DNA of 64,000 nt from Takakia lepidozioides (GCA_030704615.1 CM060731.1:90438756-90502755), one strand, 5' to 3'. Positions 43,174 to 55,330 are shown, numbered from the stretch's first letter. Numbers and translations are program-made. Notes: generated by a model from the sequence alone, not told the origin.

Positions 43174-46100
43174 CTACTCTCCTACACCTTCCGAGGAACT
43201 TGGCCCTCCTTCTTCCTCATCCCCCTCATCCCCCCCATCCTCCGAGCTCTGTGATGCATCGGTTGCAGTATGCCTCTCAAAAATGTCGTCCTCTCCTTGG
43301 GGGACTGTCCACCTCACCTCCTGGGAATCTTCTGCCTCTTCTCCCCCACTTTCCTCAGCAGAATCCAACACAAATCTACGAGCCCGACGGGCTCTAATAG
43401 CTGCTGCCTCCTCCCTCATCTTCATTTTCTTGAGGCTTGCCTCGTCTAAAATCTGCTGTACACGACTAGGTTCGGAACACCTCCTAATGGACACCGAAGC
43501 AAGCCGGGCAGCATAAGTAGGAAGGATGTAGTCCCTTTCTGGACTAGGCATGAAATCCCCCCTGCCAAAAAAAGGCACGTTCCTCCTGCCCATGAACTCC
43601 GGTGTAGATGTCCCTCCTGCCGTACTTGGCATCCTATAGTAAGAACAAATCCACTTCAAGAATGTCAATACCAGCAGAAGCAGAAAGGGTTTTCAATGAA
43701 ATAAGAGAGCGAAGGGAGGTGCCTCATGAAATCTGGAGGCAACTTACAATGCGACCACTCACTCGTACATCGGGGGCTCCTCGGCCTCGATCCCAACTTG
43801 TTCCCCCTGCTCCTTCTCGGATTTTTCCTCATCCTCCGAGGATGCCTCTTCCTCTTTTGGCAGACGTTCAGCCGCTGCAAGTTCCGAGTTGTGGAGGGTA
43901 GTATCTGGCTCGAAGGCGAACACATGCCTGTCGGACAACGTCCCTGCCCACATTGAAGCACCTGAGGAACAAAGCGGGCGGTTAATAGCTTGCGGCATGC
44001 AATTGCAATCGGGCCAGGGGACAAACTGAGCACGTGAAGGCTTACCCGTGCCGCATGTGAGGTCCAGAATCCGCCCTTGGACATCCGAGCACGTCTCCAT
44101 GAGGGTTTGGATGAAAGCAGGGCTCCGGGTCCGGCTGTACCGCCACGGTTTGCCTGTCTTTGTGTCCTTCGGCATACTGGAGTGGGGCACATAGTTGTAG
44201 AGGACATGTAACAGGGTCCACAACGGCATCAACAAGACGACCGTCGTTGCGGAATTTGAACGTAGACCCTCTCTTCACAAAGCAATATGCCTCAAACACC
44301 AATGTCTGCACATCCAACAAAAGAGGGATCAACTCCGGGATCTTGTTTAGATACACTACAATATGAGGTGAATGCAATAGATTGATAACTTACACTTTGG
44401 CCCTCTGTTCGCAACCCCTGTGTATTGATGCAGAACCATTTTCTGAGGAGGACCGGGGTGACACTTTTCGGTGTCCACCTTGCCACCGCATTCTCTGTGG
44501 TCTTCCCTCTTGTGGCAAGGACAACCACACATCCACCGTCATCTAGAAGCATCCCCGCCAGCCCAAACCCGGCTTTCCAGTAGTTCGAGGTGGGCACACC
44601 ATCCAGGCCCTCCAGCAGCTCCCCATCTGGAATGTCGAGGAGAATCATGTCGCAAGCTCTCTCCACCTCAACCCCCCCCCCCCCCCCCGAGTGCTCTTGC
44701 AATCTGTGCTCATAGCCGTCAAGAATTCCATCATGGCTTCAAAACCAGGGGTGTCTTTAGGCTCTGTACCGGCAGCCCTCTTCTTGGCTTTCCCCTTCTG
44801 CTCCGCCAGAGACTTGCTGTGTGCCACCTTCTTCGCCCTGGCAGCGAGAGCGTCAAAGAAGCTCTCATTGACGCATTGGATGATGGTTGGAGGTTCTAGC
44901 TTTGGCCTGTGCGTAAACGTCACCGCCGAATACCGCCGTGTAGGCTCGCCCTCAAATGCCAACTTCTTGGCAGAGCCAGTCCCACTCCGAACTGACTTGG
45001 GAACCCGGACGACCGGTGACTGGGTAGCAGCAACAGCAGTCGCAGGACCTTGAACAAAGTCGTCGTCCGAGTCACTCTCTTGGGTCCCCTCCTGCGCCTC
45101 CTCCGATGCCCCGATGGTTTTCTGTTTTTTGGGTGTTACTGCACTCACCTGTTTCATTGTCCTTTTCCTTTGGCCTTTACTCTTCTCATTCAATTTCTCC
45201 TGAATTCCTGCCTGAGCAAGCTCTGCCGCTTTCCTGGAGTTCGCAAGCGCTTTTGCCTCTTTTGCAACCAGCGGGGCAGCAGAGCCCGGTTTCGTCGGGC
45301 CTCAGCATCCAGCTTCAATTGAAACTCAGATGGGTCGAGCGAGCCGGGCGGAAGGTCCACATACCAAGGGCAATCACGCAAATGTTCCAGATGCCACTCC
45401 TTCACAATATCGTCTGTGTACATGGAGTCAGCCCCAGGGTTCCTCCATGCCAGGAAGAATGGTGGCTCGAAAGACAAATGACCTTTCTCCAAAAAGGAGA
45501 ACTTGCAGTACCTGCATTCATGAAAAACACAATGAGGTCCCTGAACTGCAAATTCGGCACCCTTTTCCCAGGTTGGGGCTGAGTGGGCCTAGAAATGGAA
45601 AAATGGCGCCGAATTTCGGTTTTCGGTGACTGCCACCCTAGGGACTTAGCCATCTTGGGAGCCCTGAACTGGAAATTTGGCGCCATTTTTCCCGGTTTGG
45701 CCCGAAGATGGCTAAGTCCCAGAACGGCAATAGGGCCTAGAACTGGAAAAATGGCGCCAAATTTCCAATTCAGGGCCAGCCACCCTAGGGACTTAGCCAT
45801 TTTCGGAGCCCTGACTGGAAATTCGGCGCCAATTTCCCAGGTCCGGCCTGAAAATGGCTATGTCCCAGAACGGCAATAGGGCCCAGAACTGGAAAAATGG
45901 CGCCGAATTTCCAGTTCAGGGCCAGCCACCCTAGGGACTTAGCCATTTTTGGAGCCCTGACTAGAAATTCGGCGCCATTTTCCCAGGTCAGGCCCGAAAA
46001 TGGCTAAGTCCCAGAACGGCAATAGGGCCCAGAACTGGAAAAATGGCGCCGAATTTTCCAGTTCAGGGCCAGCCACCCTAGGGACTTAGCCATTTTCGGA

Positions 46101-47737
46101 GCCCTGACTGGAAATTCGGCGCCATTTTCCCAGGTCCGGCCCAAAAATGGCTAAGTCCCATATGGCCTTGACCTGGAAAAATGGCGCCGAATTTCCAGTT
46201 CTGGGCCAGCCACCCTAGGGACTTAGCCATTTTCGGAGCCTTGATCTGGAAATTCGGCGAAAAATGCAAGGACTGAAAGGAAGGCATCGCGTATGTACTT
46301 GTACAGAAGGCGCATTGCTGCTTTGTCCGCATTCGGCTGGTCGGTGAACGTGGCTCGGCGGGCATGTGGTATCTCCCGAAAGAATAGGTCGGTTTTGTAG
46401 AGCAGAAAGTACCTCGTCACATAGTCGCGTAGGCTCTCTGCTGCAGGAGAAATCTCCATCTTGAATTGATGTGCTTGTGTGTCTAGCTGCTCTTGCGCAT
46501 TCGTCGTCACCTGTGGAGACTCTCCATCAGATCGCATTGCTGAAAAAATACAATGAATCCACCCCCTACAAGAGTAGAAGCGCCAAACGAAGCGTGGGGA
46601 AGTACCTGAAACCACCATGTCATGCGGTTCATCCACATGTCGAATGTGGGGTCAGACAGTTTGTCCGGTTTGGGGAAGCTCAACATGTCCCTTGTACTTT
46701 GGGAACCATTCCAGATTTGGAGCCACCGGGTCTGTCCAACCACCCAGCATATTCGTAAGCGCCAAACACCACAAAAATGACTTGTTGCCACCACAATTTG
46801 GTTAAGAATGTATCACCTTTTCTGAACCATCCACACATGATGTGGCTAGACGATGGAGCTTCTCCAATGTCATCGTGGGCTTCAGAGCGCGGAAGTAGTG
46901 CTTCCCCACCTCCACCAGAAAGTCGGCACCAAGGGCGGGATCAGCTATGGCCACGTACTTTACCATCCGCGACTTGTACTTTATGCGGGCCCTCACCTCC
47001 GCAGCTTTGAGATACGATTTGAGTGCCGGGAGGGTTAGATTCTTCTCCTTTGACTCCATGTAGAACCTCCGCGCATGTGCCAAATCCTGCTGAATTTTCG
47101 TCTGTCAAGAATGCGCACATAAGATTAGAGATCCTGCTCAACATTTTTTCTTCTATTGGGGGAGGAGAGACAGATTAGCTCAACAAAACAGTCAGGAGCT
47201 TTACCCGAAATATGTAGTCCACCATGGCGTCCATGCTCAGCCTATACCAGGTTCTGTCTGCCTTTGCCTCCGACTTGCGCAAGAGGTCGGCACTGAGCGA
47301 ATTGGCAAACTCTTGCACCCCCTGCTTCCCGACATCCTTCACTTGGAAGAGCATATGGGACAAGTTGGTGGCAATGAAGGCATTCTCAGTCACCCTGCAA
47401 TGCCACATTTCCATCAAACAATTCTGAAATGGGAATTTACAACAAATATGAGGATTCGCAATGAAATGACTTACAATCGGATGGGTCCAAAAGCAAGAGG
47501 CGTTGTAACTTACGAGTTGATGTCCGCCATTGCAGCTTTGAGAAGACTGCAATCTTTGGGCCCCGCAACCTTCAGCACAACACACTCCACGGCGAAATGC
47601 CAATCGAGGTCGTTGGGGTGGGCTTCGGCTATGTGCTCCATCCATGCCATGAGGCGATGATTGTCGTCCCACACGTAAAACATCTTTCCGGACAAGTGAT
47701 GGAAAAGAGGATCAGTAATAATCGATCTCTCGAAGTG
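43174..47737 (-). pseudogene. ParB/Srx-like + DNA amino-methyltransferase-like gene, copy C (5'-truncated)
   Basis: Close relative of A and B, starting within the ParB exon (MFYVWDDNHRLMAWMEHI, about 47696-47640; the Gly of DGNHR is Asp here) and ending at 43174. The helical exons (47400-46270), the array-filled intron (46260-45545), the linker exon, the motif IV exon (44690-44395, DIPD at the catalytic position), the motif X/I exon (about 44310-44046) and the acidic last exon are all recognisable. Lesions of its own: a short deletion near 44207, a loss of about 15 nt near 44583, and the same 17-base homopolymer (44682-44698) as in B. Upstream of 47737 the sequence switches to the transposase fragment. 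Confidence 0.7.
45545..46260. repeat. Intronic palindrome array of element C (family 1)
   Basis: About seven alternating GGCGCC-centred inverted repeats and GACTTAGCC/GGCTAAGTC hairpins in the same intron as in A and B. Confidence 0.85.
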
Positions 47738-47764
47738 CTGCCCCATTCGGGTGGATACGAGAGC

Positions 47765-48529
47765 ACGCTGTGGTGAGATGATTCGGAGGAACCCACACGG
47801 TGCTGTACCTGCACCTTGTTTCAGCGGCAGATTTTTGACTCTCACATTTGCTCACGCCACAACGCAGACGTTTTGGTTCTGTAGGCACGACATAATGACC
47901 TGTGTATTTGGCAAGCCCAAATACGGGATTCAGGGAATACCGGAGCCTCCGGGCGTCTGGCCTGTTGCACCGGGTTGCAGCCTCTCTTAGAATGAGGCGG
48001 ATGCTCTATCTGCAGCAGGATTTCGAATGGTGCAATGCACAGACGTCCCGGCCCACGCATTTCCAGTTCCTCAGACCCAGCCATTGCAGACTGCTCGGTC
48101 CAGTAGAGACGGATTGGACAATTCTGCACATCCCACAATGCGATTCGGAAGAGTGAAGAGACGACACCCTCCCAACAAGTTGAATGAGACTCGGATTGCC
48201 AATGCTCTTGGGATGGCTTGCACTATTTAGAGCTCCGTGGACGTACCTCCACTTGCCTTGGGCGTGTTTATTGGATGGCAACGGCCGGCTCGGCTGTACG
48301 CGACGATGTATACATAATTACGATTGGAGTGGAGCCGACTTGCAATTGTACGGACTTCTCGTTGATGGAAGCAAAGAAGGGTTCAAAGTATTATCCGTGC
48401 AAGCATCTGTATTACATTTACCTGAAGAGGTTGAGGATGAACGTGACTATTGATGACTTTATTCATGCACCGGCGTTGAGCGTGAACGAGCTGCACAAAC
48501 TCCTCCTTAGGGATTCCAGAAATCATTGA
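47765..48529 (+). pseudogene. MULE-like transposase, C-terminal part of element C with SWIM finger
   Basis: Begins in QTFWFCRHDIMTCVFG, which aligns with EFWFCPHDIQQCVHGG at 62010-62060. A TAG near 47988 and a shift near 48215 interrupt the frame. The last stretch, 48218-48529, carries CNC, 16 residues, CKH, a SWIM zinc finger typical of the C-terminus of MULE transposases. It is followed by PALSVNELHKLLLRDS and a stop. The catalytic core is missing because of the deletion that formed element C. Confidence 0.65.
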
Positions 48530-48684
48530 TGGGGCAAAGGGAATCCTCCATATGGATATTTTCAATTGCATTTTCATGTATCAGACTTTTTTTTGTAGTG
48601 TAATGAAATGCACCCCAAAACTCCTGGAATGAGGCAATATTCCATTCAAACTGAGATCCAACAGAAGCAGTTGTGGGGCCATTT

Positions 48685-49010
48685 ATGGAAAAATAGCGCC
48701 GAATTTCTCTATTTTGGGCCGAAAACTGGCTAAGTCCCAACATGCACTGGTACCCCTGTGTCTGGAAAAATGGCGCCGAATTTCCAGTTACATGGCCCAG
48801 AACTGCCCAACATCTGTGCAATCCCCGGCACCATGTACCGAAATTCGGCGCCACATTTCCAAATTTTGGGCTTACACACCTGTCATGAGGGGACCTATAG
48901 CCGCGGAATTTGGCACCATTTTTCGCCAGAGAGACCTATTACCGCGAAATACGTCGCGATTCTTTCCGGTTACGGACCCTATTACCGCGAAATTTGGCGC
49001 CATTTTTGCA
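48685..49010. repeat. Family 1 palindromes on the transposase side of element C
   Basis: Five or six diverged inverted repeats with AAATGGCGCCGAATTTCC-like cores (near 48690, 48770, 48845, 48905, 48985), one beside a CTGGCTAAGTCCC hairpin half. The same family fills the methyltransferase-gene intron of this element, which ties the two halves together. Confidence 0.7.
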
Positions 49011-49189
49011 CATGTCGCTGGGAATTGGCATGAGCGGAAGATGAAATATCATGAGCACAACTCTCAAAACTACAATTTTCCCTTCAAGGTGCCGAATAAT
49101 ATATTTGTTTTTTTCTGACACATTGCATTAAATTAATTTTTTATAATTTTTTTATTTTCGAAATTTGTACTTCTGCTCATGAAAACCGA

Positions 49190-49238
49190 TTGTCTTGCTA
49201 CTCCGCTCATGCCGCTCATGCTCATGAAATAGCTAACC
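49190..49238. repeat. Right terminus of element C
   Basis: CCGCTCATG/GCTCATG repeats ending GAAATAGCTAACC, the inverse of the left terminus. Confidence 0.65.
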
Positions 49239-49247
49239 TCCCGCTCC
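49239..49247. repeat. Target-site duplication of element C, right copy
   Basis: TCCCGCTCC directly after the right terminus, matching 42953-42961. Confidence 0.55.
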
Positions 49248-49431
49248 GCCATGCTGAGACTACAGGACATCATGCACCTCGTACTCCCCGACAATGTAGG
49301 GCCCGTCCTACACTTTAGCTTCATCCAAACATCCGGGACTAGAACAAATATCCTAAAGAAATATCCCTCATGAGATCGGTCAAGCCCTATTGTTGGATGA
49401 CCAACCTTCACCCTCCTACTCCTATTCCTTA

Positions 49432-49978
49432 GAATGAGCCATTCACTTATTGGGGTAGGTGCTATTGTGTAAGACCCGCAACTAACCCGGCCATGGGTCG
49501 TGGGCTCTTTGCGGTGGATGAAATCCCAGTTCCCCGTGGAAGAGATCGGACAATGGACTTGTTTCCCTATTTTGGTCCCTACTACACCTCAGCCGAGTGG
49601 GGCATATTGCGTCGGGTGGCCCCTTACATACGGCCTTTTGTTCTATGCGTGAACAATATTGACATACGAGAGCGGATGTTGAGTCCCTCGGAGAGAATTT
49701 TTTGTGATGGCGACCCCGATGTCTTTGGCAATGTTGCAGGGCTCATCAATAGTTCCATTGGTGACTCCAGACGAACCAATGTAGTATGGGATGAGCGACA
49801 TGATGGGGATAGGAGACTAGTGCCGGCAATATCCACATTTGTCATGACATGTGTATGTAAGACAATTAGGGTTGGATCCGAGTTGTTTGCCTCATATGAT
49901 TTCTCTGAGGAGGCATGGCGACGTAGGGAGTCCCATCAGTGGGATGTGTTCTGGAGACATGTTAGAAACAATCGGTAG
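49432..49978 (+). CDS. SET-domain-like protein
   Basis: An exon opens after an acceptor-like TTCCTTAG near 49431; the first ATG is at 49493. The sequence fits a compact SET domain: NPAMGRGLFAVDEI (the GxG start), DLFPYFGPYY, FGNVAGLINSS (position of the NHSC-type motif, here INSS) and TIRVGSELFASYDF (position of GEELxxDY). SET domains transfer methyl groups to lysines. The Cys and His of the usual NHSC motif are missing, so activity is uncertain. A second copy lies inverted at 53022-53357. The upstream exon or start is not resolved. Confidence 0.55.
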
Positions 49979-50295
49979 GGATTCACAATCAACCATGTTG
50001 GGTTGTTTGCAACTTGTCATGTGTTTGTGTACATATTTCTTACAAGCGACATGTCATTGCTTGAGCATTCCGTATTTACTTTCATCCTAAAAAATAAATA
50101 AAATCTTGGGCCTAACCTTTTAAATGGCTGAAAGAAAAGTACCAACACCACTAAGAATATGAAACATGCCGACGTGAATAGAACATTGTATGTACTGAAA
50201 TATTGTTTTGGTCAACATTCTCTGCCTCAATGCCGGTATGAGATGGCCGGTGCCACGATGCATACTCTTCACTGCGTGCACCGGAGGACCATGAG

Positions 50296-52200
50296 ATGAA
50301 TGAGGGTGCGCGCCACCTGAATATTCCCAAAGACGTTGCAAGGGATGTTCCCATTAATGATGAGCATGGTTTGGACATTGATGAGGTCAGAGCCCTGGAG
50401 GATCTTTTAATGAACCATTTGGGTGTCGAGGGACAACACGTTGGGGACCATCACGATACGGCCACGGTGGATGGAGAAGATCCGGGTCCAAGTGCAATGG
50501 AGGATGAGGCCAACACGCCGTTGTACAAAGGGGCCAAAGTGAGCAGGCTATCCACCATATTGTTATTGCTTAATTTGCAAATCAGGTTTGGCATAAGCAA
50601 TGTTGGTATGTCTGCAATCATGCGTACTATTGGAGACTACATCCTCGCCCCCCATTTAGAGTAAAAAATGCCGCGCTCGAGAAAAGAGGCAAGACAAGTC
50701 ATTGACTCGGTGGGAATGGGTTACAAAATTATCCATGCATGTCCTTGTGATCGGACCTTGTGCTATGGAGAGCATGCGCTTGCTACCACGTGTCCCCGGT
50801 GCAAAGGATCTAGATACCAAGATGATGTCCAAGGAAAGAAGATCCCACGAAAGGTAAATTATCTAATTTCCATTGTATAACTTGGTAGGGTTTTGGGTTT
50901 TGAAGGTCTGATATTGCCCGAATAATTTTGCGTTTCATAAATGTTAGTACATACAGAAGAATAAATATATGATGCATGAAATATGCAGGGAATAGGCAAA
51001 TCAAATATTCATTGACATTGTTATAGGTGATGTCAGTGTAATTTAGGGTTTAGGGTCCCCCCGGGAAAGGTGTGTGGCCCCCATGATTCTCAAGCATGGA
51101 AACACACCGAGGAGAAATGGCATTTTCTGAAGGAAGATCCTATACATGTTAGCAGATTGTTCTCAATTCGAGAGTATATGAGAGTATAGTTGATTTTGTC
51201 ATATTGCTTGTGGGTGGGGTTAGAAAATGCATTATTTTCCAATCATCCCACGCTTGAAAGCACAATTTCAGAGTCCATCCTTTGCACAACTCATGAAGTG
51301 GCATGCGACACATCTAAGCCCCCCGGGAAAGGTGTGTGGCCCCCATGATTCTCAAGCATGGAAACACATCGAGGAGAAATGACCTTTTCTGAAGGAAGAT
51401 CCTAGACATGTCCGTCTCGGCTTGTCTATGGCTGGTGTCAATCCATTCTCAGTCCAGTCCAGTAGCCATTCAGCTTGGCCTTTGACACTGGTTAATTACA
51501 ACATCCCTCCCTATCTTGCTATCAAGAAGGGCCATATTATGTTGGCTATCATTGTTCCGGGTGAAGAACACAACTCTTTCTTGTTGCTTTACGATGTACG
51601 TGGTAGTACAATGTCGAATATATATGTAACTAAGATGATTTGTTTTGTTTTGTATCTAAAACGATATGATATGTATTGTAAATAACTTGTGTTGTAGGGA
51701 AAAAACAAGTGAAGGACATGGATGTGTATATGCGTCCATTGGTTGACAAACTGAAGCTTTTATGGAATGGAGTTCCAGCTTATGATGCATCGGCACCCAC
51801 TGGCCAACGTTCTTTTCTCTTGCGAGGGCTTTTGCTATGGACAATGCATGACTATCCAGGTATAACTTAATTTGATATTATCTATAGTATTAATATTTCT
51901 TCTATATACCATGTGTTTGTATGTACTCGTCATGATTTTCCTTTAGTAGTTCATGTTTACAAGGTTTATTGAAATACGAGGCGCATAATGTTAAATCCCA
52001 ACTAAATTCATGGTTTTGTGCAGGGCTTTCAGTTTTTCGGGACTAAGCACAAAGGGATACGCATGAGTTCATGTTGTGGGCCGGATAACCTTGATGCAAA
52101 GCATTCGGAGAATGTCGGGAAAATGATCTATCCCAACTACCGGAAATTTCTACCTCTCTACTTTGCATGCGCAACGTCACGCATGCAAAGTTTCAAACCC
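50296..52200 (+). pseudogene. CACTA (En/Spm) TNP2-like transposase remnant
   Basis: Segments match the plant CACTA transposase in order: TPLYKGAKVSRLSTILLLLN and FGISNVGMSAIM (50515-50620), an in-frame TAA at 50662-50664, YKIIHACPCDRTLC and CPRCKGSRYQ with DVQGKKIPRKV (50668-50860). An intron-like break follows. Then come GKVCGPHDSQAWKH (51070-51110, duplicated at 51330-51370), AGVNPFSVQSSSHSAWPLTL with NIPPYLAIKK (51425-51530), MDVYMRPLVDKLKLLW and LLLWTMHDYPG (51718-51860), and GTKHKGIRMSSCCGPDN with KMIYPNYRKFLP (52030-52150). The domain lies ahead of the catalytic core, most of which is missing. No CACTA terminal repeat was seen. Confidence 0.75.
51057..51417. repeat. Internal tandem duplication in the CACTA remnant
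   Basis: The block starting CCCCCCGGGAAAGGTGTGTGG at 51057-51165 recurs at 51320-51415 with few changes, a duplication with period about 262 bp. The first copy follows a TTTAGGGTTTAGGG stretch. Confidence 0.75.
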
Positions 52201-53021
52201 AAACAAAATCATTTGCCCCCCCAAGGACGCGTTCACCCTATCAACCAATTTTTGTTTATTAATGTGAAAGAAAATCCTCTCATGTCATTGCACCCATCAA
52301 ACGGATGTGGCTCAAGCTTCACTTTTTTTCACATGTGCTTGAATATGTGTACAACACCTGTGCAAAGATCCAGCAGAAAAAAAAAAAAAAAAAAAAAAAA
52401 ACATTTGCCTCCCCAACGACGCACTCACCCTTGTACCAATTTTGAATTTAATCGAATTTAAAATAAATATTTGCATTTATAAAATATATGATTGCCGGTT
52501 TTGAGAGGCGTAATGATTTTATTTTTGGCTCTATTTTGTTCTGTGACATCGGGGTTTGCACCACTACATCCATGCAAAACATTGGACCAAAAAAAAAAAA
52601 AAAAAAAGAAAGAAAAAAAAGAAACACGTTTCTAGGGTCACTTTTGCAAAACTCTCTATAAAGAGTGCATGAAGTTGAAGATAACTCAACTTTAGAGTGC
52701 AAATGAGAGAACAAATATGGTTCTGGGTCCAAATGACTTTTGTTTACTCCCAAATTTTGCAGGCACATTGTATATACTATCATTAAGCATATGGCTTGAA
52801 AATGGAATTAAAAAAAAAATCATGTGCAGGCGAAACGTAATTTTTCGTCTCTACGACACGTAGCTGCGTTCAACACTAGAATGACCCATTGAATGAACTT
52901 GGTTCAAGCTCATATTTGGTCCACATGTGCATAAGTATGTCTAGATCATTAATTCAAAGTTGTAACCCACACGAGCAACAAGAAAATTATTTACATCAAT
53001 CGATTAACTACATTGGTTCTC
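52201..53021. other. Non-coding stretch with A-runs
   Basis: AT-rich sequence with a run of about 24 A near 52377-52400 and another of about 18 A near 52589. A motif similar to AAACATTTGCCTCCCCAACGACG appears before and after the first run (52207 and 52401), suggesting a small retroposed duplication. No gene seen. Confidence 0.4.
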
Positions 53022-53357
53022 CTAGGATGACCAAAAAAACTGTTGATGAGCCCAACAACATTTGCCGAAGATATCGGGGTCACCATCACAAAATCTGATC
53101 TCAATGGGAGACAACCCCCGTCTACGTACATCCTGTCTGTTGACACACAAAATGCATGATAGGATGTATGGGGCTTCGAGGCGTAATATACGGAACTCCC
53201 CGGAGGGGTAGTATGGACCGTAGTAGGGAAACAAGTCCACCATGCTATTTCTCCGAGGAGGAACCACGATATCATTGACCGTGAATAAACCCCGACCCAT
53301 AGCAGGGTCTGTAGCGGCTCTCACAACATACTGTCTCCCCCAATACTCGAACTCCAC
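53022..53357 (-). pseudogene. SET-domain-like protein, truncated copy
   Basis: Matches the SET-like gene at 49432: EYWGRQYVVRAATDPAMGRG, LFTVNDIVVPP, DLFPYYGPYY, LCVNRQDVRRRGLSP. A frameshift near the GDPDIFG motif removes the rest. It is inverted relative to the other copy, with the CACTA remnant between them. Confidence 0.5.
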
Positions 53358-55330
53358 ATTCTTTCGGATGGGGGTAGGAGGGTCGAGATGATTCCCCCAA
53401 TAGGCTAGTGGTCCTCAGTAACATAGTCATATGCGTTTCCCATCGGGGGCGAGGATCCGGCTCAGGCCGGCCAAGCCGAAGGGGAGGAAACCTAGGGCGA
53501 AGCCGACCCCTCCTAGGGGTTCGGGGGGCACATGCACGTGGAGGTGGAGGTGGTACTGCTGGCGGAGGAGATGAAAGTGGAGGTGGTTAAGGATGTAATG
53601 TCGGAGGTGCAGCCGGGGGTACAACGTCCGGATCAGGTACTACCGGAGGTGGAACAGGCAAAGAAAGAAACAGACGGGGGGGGGGGGGGCACAATCAGCC
53701 TGCAAGCTGCTACTGCATGTACGGTGCGGATAATCATCAGATGAGGACACTGGATCAAGGGGACTGCCTGAGGAAACCGGAAGGGGGGGGTGGGCCTGCT
53801 CGTCGCCGGCCATAACGCCTACGACACCTACGATACCCCTCGACCCTACGCATCTCATCTACGTGGTGTTGGGGGAACCAACTAGTCACATTGGGCACAT
53901 GCTCTGGCACAAATTCTGCAAGCAGACCGGCGCGAAATTCCTCTTGTGCAATGTGATTGCGAGCTTAGGGCATCAAGTCGTGGCTGCAATATGCGTAGTG
54001 TACGACGCATCAATACTTATGTCGTAATTCGGATTCATGTATGCTTACCAATTATACTATATTATTAGATAAACCAAATGTATTATAAATGAATGTTCAT
54101 GAGAGGGGTGGGAAAAACACTCACCTTTGCCGCATCCGAAATCTTGTTCTTCTTGTAATGTTTTTCGACAATATGTGCGGGTCGCCGCTCGGTGGTCTGG
54201 TGCCGCCCGACGGTATCCGTTCCCAACACTTAGTGCACCAACACTCAATCAGGTCGGGGGGATCAAAGGTGGACGGGGTGGCCCGCGAAGGGGCAACCCG
54301 CGGCGCGCCCGACTCGATCCCGGAGGTCAAACATCCTCCGCATCACCTAAAATTTGGCCCCGGTCCCTTCTACGATTGTGTCAGGCAGCCTATATTGGAT
54401 CAAGTGCAATGGGTGGCTCCTCGCCACGAAAAACAGTCGCTCTAGGGCCACAATCGATATGTGGTACTACCTCCCCATCCTCGAGGGAGAGGGGTCGATG
54501 TTTCCTCACCATCGCATCCTAATTAACACACACCACCATCACTTTCTTTTCTCAAAAACCGTTGGCGAAAAACCCTATGTCCCTTTTCCACCCTACGACA
54601 GCAAGGGTTGCTATGCCCCAACGCCGGGAGGCCGTACCGACCCTGCAAAATATAAACTCCAAAACCCAGTATCAAAAAAATCCTATAAAGGAAAAAACAA
54701 ATCCCAAAAAGACCAGTCCCACATTGCCTAAGGGCATGGGCCTTTGCCTCAGCCTCGGGACTTTCAAAATTGGTAAACAAAGGCTAAGCATCCCTATGGT
54801 GCTAGAGAGCCCAAGACAATAAATCCTTCCTCGCGTTCTATCTTTAGGATGCCCACACCATGGAAAATTTTACTGAGACCCAGCGTTTTGCGTTTATCAG
54901 ATTGAACCACATTTTGGATATGTGAATCCTAATTACACCGTTTATCCTTTCAACCCCAAGACCCACAACCAAAACCGCCAATCTAAAACCCAGCACCATA
55001 AAGAAAAACAAACACCCTAACCCAGTACCATATAAAAAAAACAAAAATGAAGAACCCCAAAAGGCCCTAAACCCTAAACCCAAAAAGGCCAGCCATCGCA
55101 GCCTACGACACCCCCGCGTCGCATTTTGCGATGCGTTTTTTCAATTTTTCAGGCCGGGGGTCGCACACCACGACGGAAAGCCGTCGCGGGCGGCGACGTG
55201 TTTTTTTTAATTTGTGAGGCCGGGGGTCGCAAGCAGCGACGTCCCGCTGTCATAAATACCATGTTTACATTTCAAGAAAAAAAACGGGGTGCAGGCGTGC
55301 GACGGCCGATCGTCGCACGTAGGCCCCGCG
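53358..55330. other. Unassigned region with GC-rich stretches
   Basis: No convincing gene. Short frames are Gly/Pro-rich or low complexity. A G-run lies at 53679-53688. CCCTAAACCCTAAACCC at 55065-55081 is a short interstitial telomere-like run. AGGCCGGGGGTCGCA occurs twice, near 55151 and 55218. Confidence 0.4.
55296..55319. repeat. GC-rich 24-bp palindrome
   Basis: Arms CGTGCGACG and CGTCGCACG around GCCGAT. The size matches the palindromes of the MULE elements, but only one copy is seen. A shorter one, CGACGG/CCGTCG, lies near 55170. Confidence 0.5.

Larger units (their letters stand above)
42962..49238. mobile_element. MULE-like element C, deletion derivative with both ends
   Basis: A complete but internally deleted element of about 6.28 kb. 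The left end is TGGGGGTTGCTATTTCATG; the right end, read inverted, is GGTTAGCTATTTCATGAGC. The 9-bp TCCCGCTCC flanks both sides (42953-42961 and 49239-49247). Inside, the methyltransferase-like gene (minus) runs toward the left end and the C-terminal part of a transposase gene (plus) runs toward the right end. A junction near 47740-47765 has removed the 5' part of both. Family 1 palindromes occur in both halves. Confidence 0.7.

Noticed and set aside
53408-53858. Gly-rich and Pro-rich frames right of the truncated SET copy
   Set aside because: Low-complexity sequence with homopolymer runs on both strands; no conserved motif.
55065-55081. Chromosome-end telomere
   Set aside because: Only about two and a half repeat units inside ordinary sequence; a short interstitial run at most.
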